From positions 2,171,231 through 2,235,230 of the forward strand of contig CM035355.1 in assembly GCA_020137815.1 (NCBI GenBank): DNA of 64,000 bases. Direction: 5' to 3'. The notes beneath the pieces are model-generated. The model searched no databases. It worked only from the letters and a program-made list of their open reading frames with translations, and had not been told where the DNA came from. A program made the translations under genes and the position numbers. This document shows positions 44,698 through 56,500 of the stretch, in pieces; positions within the stretch are counted from its first letter, which is position 1, and each line of letters opens with the position of its first letter. The DNA is from Hormiphora californensis. Taxonomy: Eukaryota; Ctenophora; Tentaculata; Cydippida; Pleurobrachiidae.

Positions 44698-45462
44698 ACG
44701 GGTGACAACTAAAAATCTGGACAATTTTCTGTGAGCTCTAGCGCCGTCCCCGTTTGAGATACAGCTTCAGGACAATGATAGAACGATTTTTCAGACAATT
44801 TTGAATCAGAATAACATAACGGGAAAGACTAAAAATTTCATTTTCATTGCCATATCGCATCATTTCCTCTTGGCCCACCAAAGCATGTAGTACGGAGATT
44901 TGAGATTTCTATGTGATCAGAAACAAACTTCCCGATGAAATAGAATTCTCAAAATTGGAAGTCTGGTAGTTCATGCCATAACCAACATAACTGCCAAGTT
45001 TCAACATTCTAGCTCATCAGGAAGTTGGTTTTCCACGTCATAAATGTTTCGAGAGATCGTCAAAATGGCGATTTCTCAAATTACCTGTAAACTACGATTT
45101 GAAAGGTTTGTTACAGATGATTCTGTGATCAGAATTGAGATTAACGGAGTGTGAAACAAAGTTAATTTCGTTCAAAATTGTCTGAAAAATCATTCTATCG
45201 CTGCCCCGAAGCTGTATCTCAAAAAGAACAGGCGCTAGAGGTGCTAGAAAAGTGTGTAAATTTCACGTAATACATGCTTTGGTGGGGCAAGAGGAAATGA
45301 TGCGATATTGCAATGAAAATGAACTTTTAAGTCTATCCCGTTGTGTTATTCTGATTCAAAATTGTCTGAAAAATCGTTCTATCACTGTCTTGAAGCTGTA
45401 TCTCAAACGGGGACGGCGCTAGAGCTCACAGAAAATTGTCCAGATTTTTAGTTGTCACCCGT
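44698..45462. mobile_element. 765-bp TIR element without coding capacity
   Basis: The ends ACGGGTGACAACTAAAAATC and its complement are perfect, flanked by TA. The inverted similarity extends about 190 bp inward with mismatches (for example the paired phrases TGAGATACAGCTTC and GAAGCTGTATCTCA, and CACCAAAGCATGTA against TACATGCTTTGGTG). A third, internal copy of the TCTATCGCTG...GAAGCTGTATCTCA block at 45190-45220 shows internal duplication. No transposase was found. Confidence 0.85.
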
Positions 45463-45464
45463 TA

Positions 45465-47166
45465 CATTCCTATTTTGACTACATCCCCTATAACTACATC
45501 ATCATCTGAAGTCGTTTCCTCCAACATATGAGTAGAGTAGGGGTCTGATATCATGTCAAGAGTGTCGAGTTTTTTGAGTATATTTTCTGGTTGTATTGTG
45601 ACAGTGTGTGTTGAGTTTCTTTCCTTTCTGGCTAGAGTAGAGTCATAGGTTCTTTGAGCGAGCGAGTGAGCCAGCCTGAACAATGTTCAGTGAACATCAC
45701 GGAGGGTATTACGTTCTCGAAGACATCAAGACGATAAACATACATGGACTTTATACGAGTGTGTTTGGAGAATAGACTCTAGAGTTTCTAAGTTGGGCAG
45801 CTCTTAATTTTATATCTTCTCTATCCTAGTTACCTTAAAATTACTTTAAATTAGAACCTAAATACTTACGTCTAGTACAGTTATCTATCTTACAGCTTAC
45901 TATAATTAGCTTAACGTTTTTATCGTACATTAAATTTTAAACCCAACCGCATTAATTAACTTATTCTGACTGGCCATTGCACTGGTCTCCTGCCTTATTA
46001 TTTTTTTACCGCTCCAATTAATTAATTTATTAACAGCTTTGTATTTAACCTATCTGACTGACCTCTGGTCTCTTGCTTTTTATTTTTCTACCTCGTTATT
46101 CATTAATTTATTACCAGCTTCTTTAGAATTTTCCATAGGCCATTTATTAGATCATAACCTTATATAGCAATTAATATGGTTAGTGTGTATTACCTTATCG
46201 GTTATCCTGTTACAGTTACTTTATCTATTAACTAATTACTTAGCTATTCGCCTCCTTTTTAGATCACTAGCCTTTTACTTGAATTAATTATTAAACTATA
46301 CTACTTACTTAGTATTTACTCTATGTACTTATTAATCAACAGTTAATTATCTAACTAGTTAATTATCTAACTAGTTAATTATCAATTATCTAACTAGTTA
46401 ATTTCTCAATTATCTAACTACTTAATCACTCATCGAATTAATTACGCTATTTCTTAATTAGATATTTTATAACCCTTATTTTCTACATACATTTATATAT
46501 ATTATATCGAATGACTGCCGACGGTTTTTTAAGGCCTTTAGGATCTTATAATCCTATAAGAGCCGCTTTAGAAGGCTTGTTAGCGGTGGGTGCGTTGCTT
46601 CAATCGACTGATTGAAACGGCGTCCTCCTAGCACTAACAATGCATAGGCCCAAAAGCGGGATATAAATTATAATTGTAATTGTAATTGTAATTGTAATTG
46701 TAATTTTTACGAACTCCTGGGGTAGGGGCAGTTTTTAAATATCAGGAAGGTATCTCTAGTGAAAGAACAGGGATCGCCGCAATTCTAGGGCCTGGTGGAT
46801 CCAACGGGTGCACACTGCACACTGCACAGACCTATCGCTTTATGCACATCCCCCGCTGAGAATTTTAGTGACTGCCGAGTACCGCATCTCAAATTAATTT
46901 GTTTGAAGATTCACACAGGAAAAATTCTAGCACGTGCGCAGAGTTTACGGAGAGAGAAGTTGTCCCTCATTCCACAACGTATCCAAATGCTCAGAGAGCT
47001 ATGCTCTACAGCCTCCAACAATAATGTCCAATTATGTTTCTGAAAGTAATATTCAGTCAATTCACAAGTTCGTGGAGTGATCCGACAAGCGGTTTTCCCT
47101 GCCCAATTGTTACAATTTTACAATTGTTACAATTTTACAATTTCCTAGCAATTTTATAGCACAACT
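45465..47166. other. AT-rich intergenic region with a probable retroelement 3' tail
   Basis: No gene seen. From 45800 to 46500 the sequence is strongly AT-rich with repeated TTAATTATCTAACTAG phrases (46336-46430). At 46540-46705 a structured segment (GATCTTATAATCCTATAAGA, ATCGACTGATTGAAACGGCG) ends in (ATTGTA)n, about seven hexamers. Short tandem tails of this kind are typical of CR1/L2-like retroelement 3' ends. It should also hold the LTO1 promoter near its right edge. Confidence 0.5.
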
Positions 47167-49517
47167 ATGATGGCCATGCAGCAGATGGATTGTGGTGATT
47201 TTCTGGATGACATAGTGGACATGGAGAAAAAGTGAGTAATTTTCATGATCACCCTAGTAATCACTAAGATGATTTATTATTAAGTTGACCGTCTATTTAC
47301 AAATAAATTCCCCGAATTAGAATATGAATGCTATTTTGCCTGTGTACCTCGATATATACCGTGCAAAAACTCTTTTCCCAACAACAGATTTGTTTACCTA
47401 AATTGTTTCAGTTGTTTTAACGAGGGTTACCAGGAAGGTGAGGTGAAGGGAGCTGCAGAGGGACAAGTAGAAGGATACAGCATGGGATTCAAGCAGGGTG
47501 CCCTGATAGCTCGAGAAATAACAGCTCACCGCTCAATGGCGGTATCCTTACTGGATAGTGGAAAATTTACTGGGTAAGGTTGGACATTATTTTCTCTTCT
47601 ATTATTTAGGCTCAATTGGGCCTTAATTGATCAATTAGTTACCAATAAGGGTGGATCTTTATTGGTAAGCCACCCTCTGGGTACCCACTACCCACCCCCT
47701 TATTGGCATGGCGTCACGAACCCCCCTCCCGGCCCCCTGGGCAAAAGTCGAAGTTTTGCCATTATTTTCCGATTGAACGCGTTTAAAATAGAAACTTCTT
47801 TTTTGTTTTCCCAGTTCCCACCCATTTGAAATTTTGTGAGTTGACCGTACTCACTGTAGCATCAGCCTAATCAGCTACACGGCTATGGGACTCTGCTCAT
47901 GCACAGGATAGATAGTGCATGATCAGAGCAGGCACAGAGAGCTCAGTGGATTGTCAGTAACTTCCAATTGGTTAGAAAGATCCTGGCAATCACAATGAGC
48001 TCCCCCCATAGGGGTGAGGGGACGGAGGAGGGGGGAGGTATAAAATGAGGTTCATCACTCCTCAGGTGGTAAAATCACACTCCCCTTACTCCTCCGTCAC
48101 CCTCGATAAAATCTTGTGTTGAACAGTCTCCGTGGTGGTTGATAAAATCTCACTGTTGGTCTCCACTGTTTACTCGAGTTTGATTTGATCCTCTTCGGAT
48201 TCTTGTCCAAGAGGGTCTTGACTCTGTTCCTCGGGATCCGAGGTAGGTGCTGGTAGTCCAGTGTTCTTATCGGGGTCTTCCTCTGCAAAAGGTCCCACAT
48301 AAATCACTGTTTCAGCAGCTGGTTGGACTAGGCGGGGGCTATTGGTTGGGCTGGTTACCGGGCTCATGACTGGTGTCATTGCTGTGAACGATTCGGTTGA
48401 TTCAATCATAGTCTGTGTTGTTGACGTCGTTAGGATTGGCCTTTTCCTCTTCAACTCTGTCTCAACAATGGTTTGCAACTTGGTCAAGGAGTCGGTCACG
48501 TGAGCAAGCCTTTTCACGACATTGGCGGTGATCAGCTGTGTATTAGAAGCCATCGTTTTGGATGCTTCTAGATCCGCAGCATACATAGGCAGCAACATAT
48601 TGTTGGCCTTGCGGATGGTTTTCTTGATAAACAGAAGGCCTGCTACCATTATCATGGTTAATGTCAGCAAGGCTGAAGTTAGTAGAATGGTTTCTTGGTC
48701 CATGGTTTTGTTTCTGGAAATGTTTTGCAGAGCGGCAAATTCGAAACAAAAGAGGATTGACAAGCGGGGGATAAGTTCTGCACGTGCAAACAAACACACA
48801 AAACGGGTGGATTATTGTTGCTATAGCAACACGTGCAGATGGGTCCTGCCTTCTTACAATCACACTCAGTTAGTTAAACACCAAACACTTCAATTTCAAA
48901 CAAGCCAAATCGGATTGGAGTGAAACTTTCAGGTCTCTATAATTTTCAGAAAGTTGTGTTTTTATCTTAAATCTGTCATTCAACTACGTAAGGTAGCCCA
49001 GAAAGTTTTACTATATAACTAAGTGTAATTACTAAGACTCTTTATCTACTGAAGTTTTCTCTCCTACTGTGACCACCCAGTTTACAGGGTGCGTGCATGC
49101 ACACTGTTTTAACAAAAAAGAAATGAGGGTCAGAGTCAATATCTCATTTGTGAATTTTTTGACACATTTCCTATTTAGGCGCCTGAAGAAGGCTCTGGAA
49201 GGATTGAGGGATGCATGTACTGGGTTTGTCTTTGAAAACACTCAAGATTTAGATGATAGATTCATGGCGGTATCAGCTAAACATAAACAGGTTTGTGAAA
49301 CTTTGTTGAAAGTTAGAAATGTGAGTGCAATTAGAAATCATGAACATGTATTTGGTTTGTTCAATCCCCAGAGAGAGCTGAGAGCTAGAGAGAGGATCGA
49401 ACCATGTTTTTCTTTCATCAGGTACAATCTCTGCTGAAGGGCTCAGCTCCCAAGAGGGATAGTCCACCTTCCACAACATCTAACACGGCACCATCTCCTC
49501 CTAACCTCTCTTTCTGA
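47167..49517 (+). CDS. LTO1: LTO1 (ORAOV1) homologue, ribosome-biogenesis adaptor
   Basis: Four exons with closing phases: 47167-47231, 47412-47573, 49179-49290, 49422-49517, giving 144 aa (human 137). The N-terminal part reads DFLDDIVDMEKK, followed by the deca-GX3 motif (GYQEGEVKGAAEGQVEGYSM, then GFKQG), in which Gly recurs every four residues. The C-terminus is PSPPNLSF, matching the LSF end of the family. LTO1 with YAE1 acts as adaptor delivering Fe-S clusters to ABCE1/Rli1, supporting 60S maturation and translation. A second ATG directly follows the first (47170). The 1.6-kb second intron holds an antisense ORF (48170-48703). Confidence 0.92.
48170..48703 (-). CDS. Unrecognised single-pass membrane protein, antisense in LTO1 intron 2
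   Basis: Intronless ORF. The likely start at 48703 (MDQETILLTS) gives 177 aa; an upstream in-frame Met at 48799 would add 32 residues. Directly after the start is one hydrophobic helix (ILLTSALLTLTMIMVAGLLF), then a basic KKTIRK stop-transfer, a probable short coiled coil (LITANVVKRLAHVTDSLTKL), a Thr/Ser/Pro-rich stretch and an acidic C-terminus ending EESEEDQIKLE-like (ESEEDQIKLE). Type I or signal-anchor topology is plausible. I do not recognise a family. Its length and composition exceed chance, but expression would need to be shown. Confidence 0.55.
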   Translation of the reverse strand: MDQETILLTSALLTLTMIMVAGLLFIKKTIRKANNMLLPMYAADLEASKTMASNTQLITANVVKRLAHVTDSLTKLQTIVETELKRKRPILTTSTTQTMIESTESFTAMTPVMSPVTSPTNSPRLVQPAAETVIYVGPFAEEDPDKNTGLPAPTSDPEEQSQDPLGQESEEDQIKLE

Positions 49518-49571
49518 GGGAGAGCCTGCGACCAAAAAGGATACCTCAGACCAACCAGTCAATGGAATTGT

Positions 49572-49904
49572 TTGCAATATTCTACGACCTCAGATCAATT
49601 GTTGGCCACATTCTACGACCCAGTTTCTTTGTTTGCTATTTCGCATACAGATGTGATGATACAGCCCTCTGTTCCACGACAGGCCCCTCATCAGAGTGGA
49701 ACAGATACCTGTGTCACAGTTTTGGTGGTCCTTGGCGCGCACGACGCGCGGCTCCCTTGTTTTGAAAGTACACCACTTCAGCACTTGTCCCACCTCGCCA
49801 CGCTACTGAAGTGTGCCGCTGATTGGGTGTGGGTCCTGTTGGGCAAGAGCAGGGGGTCGGGACCCTGTCCGTTATGTGTGATATGGATGGAAAAGGACGG
49901 TTGA
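49572..49904 (+). CDS. Doubtful 110-aa ORF between LTO1 and ALKBH1
   Basis: An open frame of 110 codons with a Cys- and Leu-containing C-terminal half (TCVTVLVVLGAHDARLPCFE; LATLLKCAADWVWVLLG) follows the LTO1 stop by 54 bp. It has no recognised domain and could be chance, part of the LTO1 3' UTR, or a terminal exon of an alternative LTO1 transcript. Confidence 0.2.
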   Translation: MQYSTTSDQLLATFYDPVSLFAISHTDVMIQPSVPRQAPHQSGTDTCVTVLVVLGAHDARLPCFESTPLQHLSHLATLLKCAADWVWVLLGKSRGSGPCPLCVIWMEKDG

Positions 49905-50067
49905 AGACTTAAAAACAGGAAGATGAACACCCGTGAAATAGTATTGAACATTTTTTGTACTGATAATTTCTCTAATGCTACTGTCTATAACATACATCCG
50001 ATCTCTCCCCGTTCCCTGGCTCTCTTTCGCGGAATCTAACTCCCTATAATTTTCTAAAGTGTAGCCA

Positions 50068-51610
50068 ATGTGTGAAGAAGAAAAGAGGGATGTATTAAAG
50101 CCATATTTTAAGGAATTAAAGCTCGAAGAAAATCTCTCCCAATGTATAAATACTGAGTGTGTGTACTGCTGCACCCTACAGCGACGAGATGGCAATATTT
50201 TAACACATCCTGATTATCCTGGTAGGTTATTTAATTTAACAATGTATCTAAATGTATAATTCTTACACTTCAATTTTGTAATTTGTTCGACCCTCTCTCC
50301 GCGGGGAGGGTTAGATCATAACAAGCAAAATGCACATGATCTAACATAATTCCCCAGGTTTCTACTTGATCAAGAATGCTCTCCCTGAGACTACCCTCCG
50401 TCAGTTGTATTTGAAAACCCTTCACTGTTACCCGTGTGGCCGATCTAGTAACAATAACATACAACCTGTTAACGCCGATAATGTCAGGTACTTGATTATA
50501 GACTCGTCTTTAACTTAGATCTATATAAGTAGTCAACTAAAAGTACCCCTCCCTTTTTATACTTCTTTCTTGATTACTAACTACCCCCTCAGATCCAACC
50601 TGTCGTGTCTGGGAACACGGCCACCACCCAACCAAACCTACTGGGAGGCAGGCCTGATGGACCAACTCCGGTGGGTGTCCCTGGGTTACCATTACGATTG
50701 GACCAACAGGATCTACACTCCCAATAACCGATCAGATTTCCCCACTTTTCTCAGGGATACCGCTTCCACGATTGTTAATCGGTGAGTTATGAGCTAGATA
50801 TATGAGCTACCTCCCCCTACCGTATATAATGTTTAATTGTTTGATTCGCTTATAAATAGGAATGTATAGAAGTAATGTTAAGTAATGTCCTTTTAATTAG
50901 CCTGAAAATTATTCATAACATGGTTTTATTCACAGGCTTGATCTACCCGCTCTGAATGCTGATTCTGCCCTTGTGAATTACTACCGACCTAAGGATACCC
51001 TGTCCTTTCATAAAGATGATCTGGAGTGGGACCTTACCAAACCCCTCGTATCAATCAGCCTGGGTACGTACCACAGATCTGTCCTAGGACTTCAGAACAA
51101 TGATGAATGATTGAGTAATTTACCTTTAAAAGGTAGGATCCTCAATCATTCATCTGAAGTCTATGACGTTGAACTGTAGATTCCAATATCCATCAAGTCC
51201 AATAATCCCCTCCCCCCCCCCCCATGTTAGGTGTCCCAGGTATCCTCTCAGTGGGTGGTACAGACCGCTTCACACCCCCAATATCAGTCCTCCTCAATCA
51301 CGGTGACGTAGTGGTCCTATCAGGTCCATCTCGAACCGCATACCACGCCGTACCTCGAGTCCTAGACATGTCCACAACGCTATGTGACCATGTTATTCTT
51401 GATAATAAAGGTTATGGAGTGACTGTGGAAAACAATGATAGTGAGCATGTGATTAAAAGGGCTCGGACTAGGAGGGTGGTACCGTGGAAGGATGAGGTCG
51501 TGGTGGGACAACTAGATAAACAATTTCCACATGTAAATAAGGAATTTGTGACACGAACTAGGATTAATGTTAGTATACGACAGGTTCAGAAGGAGTTTCT
51601 AGATGAATAG
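50068..51610 (+). CDS. ALKBH1: ALKBH1 homologue, Fe(II)/2-oxoglutarate nucleic acid demethylase
   Basis: Five exons with closing phases (50068-50221, 50358-50487, 50593-50781, 50936-51063, 51231-51610) give 326 aa. Features: PGFYLIKNALPETTLRQLYL near the N-terminus, TYWEAGLMDQLRWVSLGYHY with YDWTNRIY, and ALVNYYRPKDTLSFHKDD with the iron ligands H183 and D185. LVSISLGVPGILSVGG follows, then the third ligand H239 (TAYHAVPR). The 2-oxoglutarate-binding arginines are R311 and R317 (RTRINVSIRQ). ALKBH1 removes m1A from tRNA, processes mitochondrial tRNA modifications and has been reported to act on DNA. The upstream and downstream genes are on the same strand. Intron 4 holds a small hairpin (51086-51163). 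Confidence 0.95.
51086..51163. repeat. Small hairpin in ALKBH1 intron 4
   Basis: GACTTCAGAACAATGATGAA and TGATTGAG on the left face CTCAATCATTCATCTGAAGTC on the right; the centre TTTACCTTTTAAAAGGTAG... is itself nearly palindromic. It occupies about half of the 167-bp intron and is probably a small MITE. Confidence 0.75.
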
Positions 51611-51772
51611 ATGAATTGCTTTTTATTTGTGAATCCTGCAATATTTTATTGCAGGATACTTCAACCACACACTGAATTGCTTTTGTAGATTGAAATTTGT
51701 TCATTTCGTTTTTTATCCAGCTGTTTTTTATCGCAACCATCCTAACACAGTCCCTGTTATTTCTAGCAGATC

Positions 51773-52232
51773 ATGGCGTTTAGTTGTAGTGTAGAGATCC
51801 CATTTCCTAGTGAGAGGCATGCCAGGATAGCTATGAGAAGTGTTGGCGCTGACAAGGAACCAAGGAAATCAGGTACTTGGAACAAAATACCATGAACATC
51901 TCATAATCAGTTACATGTTTGAGAGCCTCATTTGCTGTGCATATATCAGCTTGAAAGTACATAGCAGCTTTACAGCAAATAACATCATCTGCTAACAGTC
52001 TCTAACAGTGTCATCACCCAACTGCTAACTTTGTCATCTAACAGTCTGACCCCCCTCCTCCCCCTGGACAGGTGTTAAGAGGGAGATGGTTGTGAAGGGA
52101 GAGATCCTGCACGTCTCCATCTCAGCAGCAGAACTCCGTCTTTTGAGGGTCTCTATCGGAGCTGTATTGGAGCACATCAGGTTATCAGTGGATACAATGG
52201 ACATGTTCGACTGTAAAGATAACCACCCGTGA
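51773..52232 (+). CDS. LAGE3: PCC1/LAGE3 homologue, KEOPS complex subunit
   Basis: Two exons (51773-51872 and 52072-52232, phase 1 junction) encode 86 aa, a normal size for Pcc1. The pattern CSVEIPFPSERHARIAMRSV, then GADKEPR, MVVKGEILHVSISAAELRLL, RVSIGAVLEHIRLSVDTM follows the beta-alpha-beta-beta-alpha Pcc1 fold (FPS...A..A......D.EP......V.....L.V...A.....LR.S....L..L.L...TM). Pcc1 is the dimerisation subunit of KEOPS, which makes t6A37 on ANN-decoding tRNAs. Its start lies 162 bp after the ALKBH1 stop. Confidence 0.92.
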
Positions 52233-52506
52233 AGAAGAAGAGTTCAGAGAAGAAGGAAATCATGACCACTAAACAAACACTACGGCAAGGATACTCTGAA
52301 GGCGCTATACGCGGAAGAAACAGAATGCATGGACCTCGCGTATCTAATTTATTTTATTTGAAGCTTTTACAGACAACACCCTTGACCCTTCGATGTTTAA
52401 CTACTACTTTTACTAACTACTTACTTTTGCGTGAGAGTCTGGGCAAAACCACTCTCCATTATATTACCACACTGACTTACCAACTCCATTGCTTAGTAGC
52501 CGCGAC

Positions 52507-53333
52507 ATGGAAACGGTTCAGCAACAGCAGCCAAAGAGGAAGAGACAGAAGACGTTAGCTGAAAAACAGACCAAGAAGGTCACTAAGCACGTGCTTGACA
52601 ACCCGTTTAGGATAGCCTGGCCCAGACACACGTCACAACAGGTATAACAGCCTGGAACAGGCGGCACATTGTCACAGAATACAGATTAACCAGTTTTGGT
52701 TAGATTTGTTCCTTGACTTACTTGTTCCCCTTCATGCCAAATACTTCCATACTATCCAAATAATTACTCCCTTCTCCTAATATCCCTGAATGCAGGTTGA
52801 ATCTGTTCTCCTCACCCTTAAAAACTACATAACGGACCACTACTCTGAATCATGCCGAGAGGACCCGTCTCTCAATGACACCCGTGGGAAACGAGCCACG
52901 GGGCACAAGCTGGAACGTGATGGTCACGTGATATTCAGTATAAACCACGTTACAAAATGTTTCGAACGTGGTAACACCCCAACCCCCCTGAGAGTTATAG
53001 TTGTTGAGGAGAGTCTGGTGTCTAGTCACGTGTATGATCATTTCCTTCAGCTCTGTGCCATGTACTCTGTCCCTCTGGTCCGTGGTCCACTCTCCATGTA
53101 TCTTAGCCGGGGTCCTGGGAAGGAAACAATTGGGTATTGTCGGGGTGGTGGACCCAGGGTTGGAGTCTCCCTGATCTGATAGTTCCAGTCCTCCCTCCTG
53201 CCCTAGTGGACTGGGACTCTTCCATCCGATGACACTGAGGGTGTTAGATGCAACGCCCAGTGAGGCAGCCAGGAAAAAGAAGGCACAGAGAGCTGAGAAA
53301 AAGAGGTTGAAGAAACAAAATTTGAAAAGCTGA
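52507..53333 (+). CDS. RPP38: RPP38-like RNase P/MRP subunit (L7Ae family)
   Basis: Three exons: 52507-52641, 52796-53133 and 53207-53333, giving 199 aa. The basic N-terminus (QQPKRKRQKTLAEKQTKK) leads to NPFRIAWPRHTSQQVESVLL, matching the NPYVIRW start of RPP38. The L7Ae-like core is INHVTKCFERG..TPLRVIVVEESLVSSHVYDHFLQLCAMYSVPLV (quoted in part), and the C-terminus is Lys/Ala-rich (EAARKKKAQRAEKKRLKKQN). Without the last intron the frame would stop at 53179. The 73-bp intron GTATTG...CCCTAG, with a pyrimidine-rich end, restores TIGGLGLF, which fits the family's conserved VIGLK..LAL block. RPP38 binds kink-turns in RNase P and RNase MRP RNA. Confidence 0.8.
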
Positions 53334-53578
53334 TGAACAATAGTTTGTACTTTTATTTGTTTTTTAGTTTTATCTTGTTTGGTTTTTTATGATTCATGAT
53401 TGTTTTTACCTTCTTTCCCTCCTTCTAATCACACACATTTTTTCCTCCCTCCAATCACCTAACCCCACCTAGCTTCCCTCCCTCTATTCACCTAACCCCA
53501 CCTTTCCCTCCCTCTAACCAACTAACCCACCTTCCCTCCCCCCCCCCCAACTAATCCCACCACTTCTCTATCTAGGAG

Positions 53579-56500
53579 ATGGTTCGAGGTGATTCCCGTC
53601 ACTACTCACTCCAGTCCCGTACTAGCAGCGGCGGAAACGGCACCCTAATCCGCTCCACCACCCCGGACCAGTACGATGACGATGATGACCTCCTCCTCCC
53701 TCGCCCCAACTCCTCCAAATCACCACTCTCCAAATCATGCTCCAACCCTCTCCGTCTCATAGTGCTGACGGTGTTTGCTCTCCTTATCTTCATATCAGGA
53801 GCGCTATTCCATCTTCTAGTGGTGTCCCTAGGAGAACCGGTATCCCCGCATAAAATAGACAATGTTGCTAGTGTGATAAAAGCGAGCAAGGTAAAGGAGT
53901 TCCACACGGCTCTCACACAGAACAGTCATATAGCGGGTAGTGCGGAGAATTACAGGCTGGCAGAGTATGTCAGGGACAGGTTGCAGGAATTCGCTTTTGA
54001 TACGGTACGTGTGAAGTGGTAACTCTGTGGCAGCTAGGGGCCATGTGTTTGGGTTTTGTGGTTGATGGTTCTGGGTTCCTTTCTCGGGTTCCTTTCTAAT
54101 AACATTTTACCCCTACCTTACAGGTGGAGATGAAGAACTATTCAATGAGGTTACCCTACCCCGATCCCGAGCATCCCAACTCCGTCAAACTCCTCTCCTC
54201 TGAAAATGAAACCCTCCTTCATTCTTGTGCACCTCAAGAGACTCCCCTCACAGGTAAACTGAGAGTCACGTGATCTCCTTATTTGGTAGTGATTCAATCA
54301 CGTGATCTCCTTATTTGGCAGTGATCCAATCACGTGATCTCCTTATTTGGTAGTGATCACGTGATGACTAAATATAAATAAGGTTATATTCCAGATTTTG
54401 AGAAGACCCACCCCACTACACCTCTATTTAACGCGTGGAGCCTGCCCGGGACAGTGAAGGCCCCCTACGTGTTTGCTAACAATGCCGAGGAGGCTGATTT
54501 TAATTATCTGGAACGACATAACATCTCAGTAAAGGGAAAGGTAAGCAAGTTCTGTCCCTAACTTTTTCAACTTGATTTTCTTTAAATACCCCACAAACAA
54601 AGTGCTTCCTGCCCTACATAAAATTATAATCCCTCTCTACTTCAGACATTTTACTTCTAACGCTGCCCCCACCTCCCTCGCCACTACATCTCTCAACTCC
54701 AGATGTAATAACCTCTATTCCCCCCCCCCCCCAGATAGTGCTAGCACGTGTTGGTAGCTCATTTCGTGGCAATAAGGTCGCTGCTGCAGCTGACCGAGGT
54801 GCAGTAGGGATAGTGTTGTTCAAGGATCTATACAGCCCCGAGGAGACGGTTAGGTTCCCTAAGTCAGAGTGGGCTCCTATCTCTAGTGGGGAAAGGGGCT
54901 CTATATCACTGTGAGTTCTATAACAAGGTTCTTGGAACTTTTTCCGTGTTTCAACTTAATTTGAAACTGATCATATCCCAGAAGAGTTTTTCAATTTCAG
55001 AATTTTGGTTTTTGGATAAAAATAACAGCATTTTAGTTAGGTTACGGTTGGTTCACTTTAACTCCCTCTAATCCCCTCTAATTTCTCTCCTTAGGAACGA
55101 TGGTGATATGGACAGTCCCGGGTGGCCGTCTGTCCTAGATAGCCCAAACAAGAAGACTGGAACCCCACAATACACAGCCATTATCTGTCAACCAATCACA
55201 GGGGAGGATGCTCAAGTTCTCCTTCGGGCGCTACCTGATAGTGGTGAGTAGCTGGAATTCAGCTTGGATATACTTTGAGTTTCATAGAACATTCTCCAAT
55301 TGTTCAGTATTCCCATTAATGTTCATCTCCTATCTCTATACGGCATACATAAATCTCTCTCCAGGGGTAAATCCGGAGTGGAATGTTGGTGTGATGGAGG
55401 GAGAGACAATAAACGTTGGAGGAGGGGATGGGGACCCCCCCTTGTTGGAGGTGACCGTGTCCAACGTGGTCAAGAGGGTCAATGTGACTAATGTTATTGG
55501 GACTATTGTTGGGCAGGTGGAGCCTGACCGATGGGTCATACTAGGTAAGGTATTTGGGTTTGAAGTCCCCTCTCCCTCATGCGCTGTCTCGCACCTCTCA
55601 TGTAACCCCTCGTTTACTGCTTATGCTGTTGAATACAATCAGCGTTACCAGGAAACCAGAAAGAGAAAGCCGTTCATATTTATATGTAACATCAGGGCTA
55701 CTACACAAACACACGAAGTCACAAACATATACCCCCTATATTAGATAACACAAAAAAAAACCCCTGTCTCCTAGGTAACCACCTATCTCCTAAGCTAGGT
55801 AACAAACATACACCCCCTCTCCTAGGCAACCACCTGTCTCCTAGGTAACCACCTGTCTCCTAGATAACAAACATATGCCCCCTGTCTCCTAGGTAACCAC
55901 AGAGATGCATGGACCTACGGGGCAATCGATCCCGGCAGTGGGACAGCTGCTATGTTGGAAGTTGCTAGATCTCTGGGGGAGTTCCTAGAGAAGGGTTGGA
56001 GACCGAGGAGGACCATTAAGGTTGCCAGTTGGGATGCTGAGGAATGGGGTCTCATGGGTTCCATTGAGTGGGTGGAAGAATACAGGTACAAATACGTGCT
56101 AGCTTTACCCTCTCTCCAGAGTCCAGACCAGGAGGATATGATAAGACTGTGGTCTTTCCTTGTGTGGCGTTTTTGTCCAATTGTTTACTCCCCATTCTCA
56201 CAATCACACTCCCCCCTCTCTCTCTCGCATGTAGATCTCATTCTCACAAACACACTCTCTTGCAGGTTTCCTCTCCGTTCCAAAGCCGTTATCTATGTTA
56301 ACACTGATGTTGCTGAGGGTGGACACTGTCACGAGGTTATGGCGTCTGGTTCCCCCATGTATGATAGGTTAACAACGGGGGTACTGAATAAGGTTAACGG
56401 AGTTAACGCATCTACAGCTCTCCCTCTCTCCGGAAGTAAGTACTGCACTGCGTTTTGATCTGTGAGGCCAACTATTTTCCCATTAGCTACCTCCTTCCCA

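Noticed and set aside
46540-46705. Possible tRNA or snRNA-like folded segment
   Set aside because: Short hairpins exist but no cloverleaf, A/B boxes or Sm site could be laid out; the (ATTGTA)n end fits a retroelement tail better.
52229-52558. 109-aa ORF between PCC1 and RPP38
   Set aside because: Overlaps the PCC1 stop and the RPP38 start region out of frame; low-complexity basic start and no domain.
53134-53179. RPP38 ending at the in-frame stop 53179
   Set aside because: A 73-bp intron (53134-53206) with a good pyrimidine tract restores a conserved block and a Lys-rich C-terminus typical of the family.
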